Shown here: in pieces, positions 20,451-26,145 of the stretch
How positions within the stretch are numbered: the first letter of the stretch is position 1
Layout: each line of letters starts with the position of its first letter
NCBI GenBank assembly: GCA_036702975.1
Contig: DATNPX010000051.1
Location: 1-26,145, forward strand
Origin: DATNPX01 sp036702975
GTDB taxonomy: Bacteria > Cyanobacteriota > Vampirovibrionia > Obscuribacterales > Obscuribacteraceae
Direction of reading: 5' to 3'
Length of the DNA stretch: 26,145 bases
Notes under the pieces: generated by a model
Database searches by the model: none
The model's input: the letters and a program-made list of their open reading frames with translations, nothing else
Told to the model about the DNA's origin: nothing
Program-made: the position numbers and the translations under genes

Positions 20451-22466
20451 TTAAATCGGCACCATGTCATCGTCATCATCATCTGGATCGAACGGTTCTA
20501 TAACGGTTTCCGCTGTTACCGGCTCGGGCTTTGGCTCAGGCTTTGGTTCGGGCTTCGGCTCAGGCTTTGGCTCAGGCTTCGGCTCGGGCTTTGGCTCAGG
20601 CTTTGGCTCGGGCTTTGGCTCAGGCTTTGGTTCGGGCTTTGGCTCAGGCTTTGGCTCTTCTACCGTGCCTTTGTTTTGCGATTGCCACTGCCTTTCCCAG
20701 TCCGGCATCAGCGCTTCTTGCTGGCATTTTTTTATTAGGTCGTCGTCTACCTCAATCGGCTCTCTAAGCGGCGGCGGCACATTCAGCTGGGCTTCGTAAT
20801 CCTTCCAGCTGAATCTCTTGATCATAACTGGGTTAGTACCAGGCGTGAAAAATATCGCGCTCTCTTTGTCCAGCGCCATGATATCCGCTGCCGTCATCAG
20901 ATCTTTTCCAAATTCGCGCTCCTGTATCTGGCAGGCGCTGGTTAGCTTTCGCTCTACTGCCGTCTCTTTTCCAAGCATCTCTGACACTTTTTTCGCGGTA
21001 TCCAAATCAGGTGTTCGAAAAATAACGCGCGTCGCCGGTTGCCCGAAGAACAGCTTAGCGTCGTCCTCTCCGTAAGTATTTTTTAGCTGTGAATAATCCT
21101 GACAGCCAAACATGATCGGCGTCTTTCTGTGCCTAAACAATGTCAGGTTTCGCGCCATACCAGGCAGCATGCCAAGGTTAGTAAATTCATCCAGGTAACA
21201 TGCGAACGGGTATTTCATGTTTTTCGGATCTGTAGAAAGTATAACTTCAGTCAAAATGTAGTTGATAACTAGGGCGACTACTGCTTTTATGGCTTCCTTT
21301 TCTGCCGGGACCGCCAAGTAAAATGTGAATAACTCCTGCGGCAAAGCCTTGATATCAATGTCTGTCTTATTTGTCAGAGCAACGATTCTGGGGTTTACCC
21401 AAAGTCTCAAGCGAGACATCAAGCCTGATAAAACGCCGTTCCGAAAACCTTCGCTAGACGTTTTGAGAAAGCCCTGATATTCAAGCCTAGCTTCCTCTGT
21501 ACGGCTTCTGGACAGCACTTTCCCCATATCTTCAGCGCCAAGTCTCACAAGCGACCTCACCGCGGCCAAATCTCCGCCTTCTGGCGCAAAATGCATCAGC
21601 AGCGACGTTAGGAGATGTCTTTCTGCCGTTTCCCAGATGGGATCACCGCCTGTACTTTTCGAAATCATCGTGTTCTTGATAATGAGATCGCCGACTTCTT
21701 GGGCCTTCGAAATCGTTTTAATGCCGTCTAGTGGATTGATTCGGACACTTGCCATATCATCCGGGTTGAAATAAAAAATCTTGTGACCACATTGCTGCCT
21801 GTAACCGGAAGTGGTTGTATACAGGTCTGGCGGGTTGTTTCCCGGCGTCGCTTCCGTGACGATTGCTGACACGTTTATTCGCTCAAACATGTTAGGCTTA
21901 AAAATCGAACTAGATTTGCCGCAACCGGTAGGACCGCAAACCATTGCGTGCCTTGCCGTATCGGGCTCAGGCACCGCCAGTTTTTTTCCGTCAGTCCAAG
22001 GTCCAAGTACTAGCTGATTCTGCCCCTTCCATTCGTCCCAACTCTTTGCATAACCAGCATTTACCAAGTCTTCGTCACCAGCCCATCGCGCCCGCCCATA
22101 CGTGGTTCTAGGCTTTTGCTCAATCAGGCTTTTTTTTATTGCCGGCAATCTCTCAGCAATCCCTTTCAGAATTCCTAGAGCCTGCGTCCGACATTCGTTC
22201 TCTGTTGCTTCCTTTTCGCGGTCCTCAACTTCGACCATAACCCGGACTTTGTCCGCATTCTGCTTCCATCTGACCACAGCTTGAAACTCAAATTTCTCAG
22301 ACAGCCCGCCTAAATTCTTCGTTTTGTTTTGATCGCCCTGTATCTCGAGCAGGAGATCGTTGTAATTCAGATTTTTCCAGCCGTTCCGCATGCTAGCTGC
22401 CACAAGCTCGCCGGCATACTGGATCGGGATATCGAAATCACCATGTAATTTGCCTTTGGCCGGCAT
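20451..22466 (-). CDS. VirD4/TraG-type coupling ATPase lacking membrane segments, 671 aa
   Basis: Coupling protein that links the relaxase-DNA complex to a type IV secretion channel by ATP hydrolysis. Walker A is GPTGCGKSS (178-186) and Walker B is YLDEF (424-428). The family's VIFRTPDLDTAKKVSEMLG region and GCQDYSQLKN sensor-like segment are present. The usual N-terminal transmembrane helices are missing: residues 1-115 are instead a soluble alpha/beta domain. The C-terminus carries (KPEP)11 and a poly-Asp tail. Start at 22466, 5 bp after the relaxase stop. A membrane anchor may be supplied by the three membrane proteins encoded downstream. Confidence 0.88.
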   Translation of the reverse strand: MPAKGKLHGDFDIPIQYAGELVAASMRNGWKNLNYNDLLLEIQGDQNKTKNLGGLSEKFEFQAVVRWKQNADKVRVMVEVEDREKEATENECRTQALGILKGIAERLPAIKKSLIEQKPRTTYGRARWAGDEDLVNAGYAKSWDEWKGQNQLVLGPWTDGKKLAVPEPDTARHAMVCGPTGCGKSSSIFKPNMFERINVSAIVTEATPGNNPPDLYTTTSGYRQQCGHKIFYFNPDDMASVRINPLDGIKTISKAQEVGDLIIKNTMISKSTGGDPIWETAERHLLTSLLMHFAPEGGDLAAVRSLVRLGAEDMGKVLSRSRTEEARLEYQGFLKTSSEGFRNGVLSGLMSRLRLWVNPRIVALTNKTDIDIKALPQELFTFYLAVPAEKEAIKAVVALVINYILTEVILSTDPKNMKYPFACYLDEFTNLGMLPGMARNLTLFRHRKTPIMFGCQDYSQLKNTYGEDDAKLFFGQPATRVIFRTPDLDTAKKVSEMLGKETAVERKLTSACQIQEREFGKDLMTAADIMALDKESAIFFTPGTNPVMIKRFSWKDYEAQLNVPPPLREPIEVDDDLIKKCQQEALMPDWERQWQSQNKGTVEEPKPEPKPEPKPEPKPEPKPEPKPEPKPEPKPEPKPEPKPEPKPEPVTAETVIEPFDPDDDDDDMVPI
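20521..20652. repeat. Twelve-bp tandem repeat encoding (KPEP)11
   Basis: Eleven consecutive copies of GGYTCRGGCTTY (plus strand) encode eleven KPEP units in the C-terminal tail of the coupling protein. Third-base variation shows the array is not newly expanded. A Lys-Pro/Glu-Pro tail is expected to be an extended, stiff linker before the acidic end. Confidence 0.9.
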
Positions 22467-22471
22467 TGCGT

Positions 22472-24676
22472 TTATCTCCCGAAGTCATCTCTATCATCGC
22501 GTTCATGTCGTTCTTGGCGTTCATCGCCTCGCTCTTCGTTCGTTCGTTCTTCATCAGGTTTCGGCTCAGGCTCGGGATCAGACAGCTCTATCGACTGCTC
22601 AATCTCTAAATGGTCAAGTTGCTGCACCTCTTCCGGCTTCGGTTCCGTGATATCGATTTGCTGGTCTGAGGTCGTCCGTTCGTCTTTGGTCTCGTCTAAT
22701 TCGTGCTCGCTTCGCTGCAATTCATCGGGCTCCAGTTCGCGCTCTTCTTCTAGAACTGGTGCGTCCTCAGCTTGTGATGATTCTTCACCTTTGACGCCCT
22801 GGTCCTCCTGCTGCGTGTTGCTCTCTTCTCTACTTTCAGTTCTGCCCTTGTCGTCATCACGCCCATCTTCAGGCTTTCGCTCGTCGTCTCCGGCTCGTTC
22901 TCCCTCACCTTTTTCGCGCTCGTCTTTCTTCTCGCGCTCATCTGTTTTCTCTCTGTCATCCCGTCCAAATATGTCATCGAGGTCAAGCCGTTCAAAGTCT
23001 TTCTGCTGGTCGGCGTAAGACTCGCGCAACCAATCAAGCTCTTTCTGATACTGCTCGGCATTTTCTGGATCGCGCTCCATTGCATCTTTTAGCCGCTGTC
23101 GGTTCTGGTTCATCTGGTATTGGTCATGCGCATCGGAGCCGCGACCAAATGACTCCATCCGCCTCTGTTCACGTCCTTTGCGCGGGTCTGACTGGCGCTC
23201 TCGTTCGGGTTCCGAATCTCGACTAGTCTCACGGTACTTTTGCTCTTCTCGATAAGATTTATTCAGTTCGTCAAGTTCTTGCTGATAGCGGTCCTTGTTC
23301 TCTGGATCGCGCTCCATCGCTTCTTTTAGCCGTTGCCGATTCTGGTCCATCTGGTATCGGTCGTGACTATCAGAGTCGCGTCCATATGACTCCATTCGCC
23401 GCTGTTCGCGCCCTTTTCGCGGTGTTTCAGTCTCGCGATTAGTGTCACGATACTTTTGCTCTTCTCGATAGGTCTGATTCAACTCGTCAAGCTCTTTCTG
23501 GTAGCGCTCTTTGTTCTCGGGATCGCGCTCCATGAGGTCTTTTAGCCGCTGCCGATTCATGTTCATGTGGTAGTTGGCATGCACATCTGAAGTACGCCCG
23601 TACAATTCAAACGTTCGTTGCTGCCGCCCCTTCGGTCCTAAGTCGGAGCTTCGTTGCCAGTCTTTTTGATACCCTTTCTGAAAAGCCTTTTCGAACTCTT
23701 GAAACTCTCGGTTTGCTTCCCTGTTTTTTTCTTCCTCTCTTTTCTTGTCTCGCTTCTCTCGCCTGGCTAGCCGTTCTCGCTCGGACTTCTCAAATGCTTT
23801 GCGATCTTTGTTTTCGTGAAAGTCTTCGCCATAGCGCTCTTTTTCCTTGATCCACTGTTTAAGCTGAGCGTATTCTTCTTTCGTCGCACGCTCGACTTCC
23901 TTGTTTTGAAGCGCCTTGTCAATGGCTTTCAGGTCTTCCAGGCTGCTGTATTTCGTAAAAGCCTGGTCGTTTCGATAGAGCTTGTTTTCGTCGGAAAGCT
24001 CGGCTATTGCCCGTTCTTTGTCCCATTCCTTAGCTTTCGGTGGCGGCTTATCTGACTGCAGTTCTTTCGCCTGCAGTTTCGATTTTGCCATGTCGCGGCC
24101 ATCATGCTCAGGCGAGAGAAGACGGTCAAATAGAGCATCTCCACGGTCCTTGTCATAAGTACGAGTAATGGGTAACCGTTCCTCTTCTCGCTGCAAATAC
24201 CTATCTAGCTGGTGTTCGCGATCTAGATACCTGTCACCCCAGTCTTTAATTTGCTTGTGGTCGTTTCTGTTAATCCTTACCTCGCGCCCTTCTGCGTCCT
24301 TGCCGGCAATCAGAACATGTATGTGATGATGCTCCGTGTTCTTATGCTCGACGCCGTACCATTGCAGCTCTTGCCCTTTAGAACGGCTCAACTTGTCCAT
24401 AACTTCGCGCGTATATTCCTGCTGGTCGACTGTGTTCAAGCCAGGCGACAGTATCAACTCGTGCATGACTGGCCCACGCTTGCCTTGCTCTGGCCAAAGC
24501 TCACGAACCTTCGCGCCTTCAATGCCGGCGTCATCACGATCAAAAAATTTCCGTTTGCCGTCCTCGCGGTCATCACCCCGGCGGTATTCGACGTAGCGTG
24601 TATACTCGCCGGCACCTCTTTGGGCTCGCTCACCCTTGAAATACCGGTGTTTAACTACGCTCTTTGTCGCGCTCAT
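22472..24676 (-). CDS. MOBP-type relaxase with C-terminal repeat tail, 734 aa
   Basis: DNA-nicking relaxase that would cut oriT and pilot the strand. Residues 1-140 form the catalytic domain: candidate catalytic tyrosines in EYTRYVEYRR (25, 28, 31), the conserved VMHELILSPG (70-79), and the metal-binding His triad in HKNTEHHHIHVLIAG (H111, H118, H120). The layout GVEHKNT-H-H-GKDAEGREVRI resembles the VirD2-like MOBP relaxases that carry DUF3363. Residues 215-350 are highly charged helices. Residues ~349-561 hold three ~72-79-residue repeats, and the last ~150 residues are an acidic Glu/Asp/Arg tail that could act as a secretion signal. It overlaps the MobC-like gene by 4 bp and is followed by the coupling protein. 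Confidence 0.9.
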   Translation of the reverse strand: MSATKSVVKHRYFKGERAQRGAGEYTRYVEYRRGDDREDGKRKFFDRDDAGIEGAKVRELWPEQGKRGPVMHELILSPGLNTVDQQEYTREVMDKLSRSKGQELQWYGVEHKNTEHHHIHVLIAGKDAEGREVRINRNDHKQIKDWGDRYLDREHQLDRYLQREEERLPITRTYDKDRGDALFDRLLSPEHDGRDMAKSKLQAKELQSDKPPPKAKEWDKERAIAELSDENKLYRNDQAFTKYSSLEDLKAIDKALQNKEVERATKEEYAQLKQWIKEKERYGEDFHENKDRKAFEKSERERLARREKRDKKREEEKNREANREFQEFEKAFQKGYQKDWQRSSDLGPKGRQQRTFELYGRTSDVHANYHMNMNRQRLKDLMERDPENKERYQKELDELNQTYREEQKYRDTNRETETPRKGREQRRMESYGRDSDSHDRYQMDQNRQRLKEAMERDPENKDRYQQELDELNKSYREEQKYRETSRDSEPERERQSDPRKGREQRRMESFGRGSDAHDQYQMNQNRQRLKDAMERDPENAEQYQKELDWLRESYADQQKDFERLDLDDIFGRDDREKTDEREKKDEREKGEGERAGDDERKPEDGRDDDKGRTESREESNTQQEDQGVKGEESSQAEDAPVLEEERELEPDELQRSEHELDETKDERTTSDQQIDITEPKPEEVQQLDHLEIEQSIELSDPEPEPKPDEERTNEERGDERQERHERDDRDDFGR
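22994..23632 (-). repeat. Three tandem protein repeats in the relaxase tail
   Basis: Residues ~349-410, 421-482 and 500-561 share GREQRRMESYGR-SD-H (first copy GRQQRTFELYGR), then NRQRLK-AMERDPEN, then Y-ELDELN--YREEQKYR. Repeats 2 and 3 are the most alike; repeat 1 has diverged. Each unit is two charged helices. The repetition is visible in the DNA as well, so recent internal duplication is likely. Confidence 0.85.
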
Positions 24677-25146
24677 GGGGCCAATTCTTGAGCCTCTTCA
24701 GGTGGCACCATGTCTTTCTTATAAAGCTCTGCCAGCTCTGCTTCTTCTTGCAGCTTCATTTTCAAGCGTGTAACAGACTGCTTCCGCGCCTTTTTGAAAG
24801 CAGCCGCCTTCTCTTCTTCACTTCCGCCCATACGGCTATAGAAAATTTGGAGAATCGTGCCGGTGTCCAAATTTCCTTTGGCTATGAGACCAGCTATGCG
24901 GTTTACTGAATTCCTCAGCAACTTAACTAATTCACTCTGGCGCATGTCTTCTGAGAGGCGCTCACGGTTGTCCAGATACCAGAGCATGGCATCTCTCGTC
25001 ACCTCTGGGCGCGTCTTCTTTTCCTGCTTACAGATCTCGTCTAGTCGAGCCTGGTCGACTGACGTTAGGCGATAACTAATAGCAGCGGTTCGGGGGGCGG
25101 GCTTTGGCATCGAGCTAGCTCTATCGTGACTAAAACCTAGTACCAT
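24673..25146 (-). CDS. MobC-like relaxosome accessory protein, 157 aa
   Basis: Small DNA-binding mobilization protein. An RHH-like N-terminus (residues ~18-58: AISYRLTSVDQARLDEICKQ, then EVTRDAMLWYLDNRE) is followed by the MobC-type helix LVKLLRNSVNRIAGLIAKGN (compare the family's L-R-G-NLNQIA pattern). A charged helical tail ends it. MobC proteins melt oriT near nic and help the relaxase. The start is ATG 25146, with an alternative at 25110 (MPKPAPRTAA) just before the domain; neither has a strong ribosome binding site. It is first in the transfer operon, overlapping the relaxase by 4 bp, and lies directly downstream of the predicted oriT, which probably contains its promoter and autoregulatory sites. 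Confidence 0.8.
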   Translation of the reverse strand: MVLGFSHDRASSMPKPAPRTAAISYRLTSVDQARLDEICKQEKKTRPEVTRDAMLWYLDNRERLSEDMRQSELVKLLRNSVNRIAGLIAKGNLDTGTILQIFYSRMGGSEEEKAAAFKKARKQSVTRLKMKLQEEAELAELYKKDMVPPEEAQELAP

Positions 25147-25160
25147 ACTAGCATTGAATG

Positions 25161-25292
25161 CTTTGGCTGTGCCACAACAGCCAAGGCTACAATTATGGAT
25201 GTGGCTAAACCATAGTGTTAGCTTGAATTTAAGGGCGGCGGTAGCACGCCTTTATCCTGCTACGTCCGTAGCATTGCATGCGCAGGGCGGAA
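25161..25292 (+). other. oriT: Predicted origin of transfer (oriT) with MOBP nic core
   Basis: Lies between the divergent MobC-like gene and the HEPN-like gene. The plus strand reads TATCCTGC at 25253-25260, matching YATCCTG/Y used by MOBP relaxases such as those of RP4 and Ti; the predicted nick is between 25259 and 25260. GCTACG-TC-CGTAGC adjoins it downstream (from 25259). An inverted repeat TTGGCTGT/ACAGCCAA (25163-25170 and 25177-25184) lies upstream. With this polarity the transfer operon would enter the recipient last, as is usual. A 46-base identical inverted copy is at 2673-2718. Confidence 0.72.
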
Positions 25293-25356
25293 TTGCAGCT
25301 CTACTGTGCTATGCTGTTCAGCTCTTCAGTACGAAAACGGTACAGGGGCGACGCCT

Positions 25357-26022
25357 ATGAATCTCAACGACAGACTTGATTTCTTCTTTCGCGACCCAAC
25401 GACCGAGCCAGTTATTCAGCCAGGCAATAATCGGTTCAGCAATTTGTACTTACTTCGTCGAGACATCAATACATGCTTTGCCAGCGCTGCAATTTGGCCA
25501 GGTGTCATGGGAATCATGGCAGGCATCGACTTAGTAGCAAAATTCCATGCTGGCACCGATGTTACAGGCGTCGGTGATAGATTCCGCACCTTCGTTGACC
25601 AGTACATCACTCACGATGCTCCTAATAGCGAAGTGATCTATCAGCTCAGGAACTCAATGCTCCATTCATTTGGCCTGTATTCAAAGAGAAATGTACCGGC
25701 AGCACAAAGAGCAGCCGCTGGTTTTGAACGACAAGACTATGCGTTCCTGCTACGGGGCAATCCTCAAGCGCCTGGTGCTATCGTCACTCTTTTGAATCAG
25801 CACCCTGTTCAAACAGTTGGTGCAGCTCCAAATCCGGTTCGTATACTCGTTACTGACTACCAGATTGATGTTCATGCTCTTCGACAAGCCTTCGACGGAG
25901 CCATGGCAGCCTATCGACAGGATATTGAAAACACGCCTCAACTGCAAGCAAATTTCCTGATGCATGCAAACACTGATATTCACAGCCTTTTGGATATGTA
26001 CGCCGTAACTGTAGCGGCGTGA
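25357..26022 (+). CDS. Possible HEPN-domain protein, 3' end altered by the IS insertion, 221 aa
   Basis: ATG at 25357 with AGGGG about 10 bases upstream. A helical protein with VIYQLRNSMLHSFGLYSK at ~93-110. The R98-N99-x3-H103 pattern is the RNase motif (R-polar-x3-5-H) of HEPN ribonucleases, common in toxin and defence proteins. The last three residues and the stop codon are supplied by the IS inverted repeat (26010-26022). Removing the IS and one CGTAAC copy lets the frame run on through 144-180 for 11 different residues to a TGA at 178-180, giving 229 aa. The change is small, so activity may survive. It would be the first gene to enter a recipient from the predicted nick. Confidence 0.6.
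   Translation: MNLNDRLDFFFRDPTTEPVIQPGNNRFSNLYLLRRDINTCFASAAIWPGVMGIMAGIDLVAKFHAGTDVTGVGDRFRTFVDQYITHDAPNSEVIYQLRNSMLHSFGLYSKRNVPAAQRAAAGFERQDYAFLLRGNPQAPGAIVTLLNQHPVQTVGAAPNPVRILVTDYQIDVHALRQAFDGAMAAYRQDIENTPQLQANFLMHANTDIHSLLDMYAVTVAA
26004..26009. repeat. Target-site duplication CGTAAC, right copy
   Basis: Identical to 138-143 and directly next to the inner tip of the right inverted repeat. It lies inside the HEPN-like coding sequence. Confidence 0.8.
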
Positions 26023-26145
26023 CATCATAAATCGTTCGGCGCGACATCATCCGCTGTTTCTGGCTCGAATTAACCGCCACTAAAAGTGGTGCCGAACTCA
26101 AATTGATTGACACCGAACCCAAATTAAATGACACCAGCGTAAATT
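26010..26145. repeat. Right terminal inverted repeat: other end of the inserted IS
   Basis: Exact reverse complement of 2-137. Reading outward it begins TGTAGCGGCGTGACATC. The repeats GACATCAT (26021 and 26043) and the two 22-base units ending TGACA are candidate transposase-binding sites. The IS body would continue past 26145. Confidence 0.8.

Noticed and set aside
20521..20652. CRISPR-like or minisatellite array
   Set aside because: The 12-bp units have no spacers and stay in frame with the coupling protein as KPEP repeats.
22647..23018. Ser-rich 123-codon frame opposite the relaxase
   Set aside because: It is the complement of the Glu/Arg-rich relaxase tail, a common artefact of biased codons.
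1..26145. Linear plasmid or large transposon bounded by terminal inverted repeats
   Set aside because: The TGT tips and the CGTAAC duplications are on the inner side of the repeats, so the repeats belong to an element lying outside this sequence. A frame also reads across the repaired junction. No terminal protein, telomere resolvase or transposase is seen inside.

Overview
The window looks like almost all of one circular, mobilizable plasmid of about 26 kb, opened at an inserted transposable element. Bases 2-137 and 26010-26145 are perfect inverted repeats. Their inner tips read TGTAGCGGCG going outward, and each is flanked on the inner side by the same six bases, CGTAAC. That is the footprint of one insertion sequence with its target duplication, most like the IS21 family, whose interior is missing from this sequence. 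Joining the two sides without the element restores an open reading frame across the junction. There are no rRNA, tRNA or CRISPR features. The host cannot be fixed from the sequence. GC is roughly 50% by eye, and small TPR-like proteins, several secreted proteins and TTG starts occur. An uncultured lineage such as a non-photosynthetic cyanobacterial relative (Obscuribacterales-like) is only a guess.

Layout. (1) 138-2600: a non-coding stretch with a large hairpin, then a minus-strand operon of higB-higA followed by small cysteine-rich proteins. (2) 2673-6693: the replication module. It holds an oriT-like repeat, a ribbon-helix-helix (RHH) regulator with its own operator, a 660-aa replication protein with an archaeo-eukaryotic primase (AEP) core, and a divergent 279-aa DNA-binding/coiled-coil protein. 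The coding sequence of that last gene is studded with GGWWCC hexamers at 11-bp spacing. (3) 6694-11900: accessory genes. Two proteins here share an N-terminal module: one carries a HEAGH metalloprotease domain, the other a different His-rich C-terminus. (4) 11894-14038: topoisomerase III. (5) 14151-18273: envelope or secreted proteins, including two tandem paralogous mini-proteins, a secreted TPR protein, an SGNH hydrolase, a 49-aa membrane peptide and a 150-aa amphipathic protein. (6) 18270-25146: a compact six-gene minus-strand transfer operon. In transcription order it encodes a MobC-like protein, a MOBP relaxase, a VirD4/TraG-type coupling ATPase without membrane segments, a J-domain membrane protein, a two-TM protein and a one-TM protein. 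(7) 25161-25292: the likely oriT with the MOBP nic core TATCCTG/C. (8) 25357-26022: a possible HEPN-type protein whose 3' end is cut by the IS.

How it works together. The relaxase and MobC would process the oriT just upstream of their operon, and the coupling protein would present DNA to a transfer channel. No VirB-type type IV secretion genes are visible, so the plasmid probably borrows a channel from a helper or uses one not recognised here. No ParA/ParB pair or site-specific recombinase was seen. A second, inverted copy of the oriT core lies upstream of higBA. On the circle, the two cores enclose the toxin-antitoxin pair, the cysteine-rich proteins, the HEPN-like gene and the IS.
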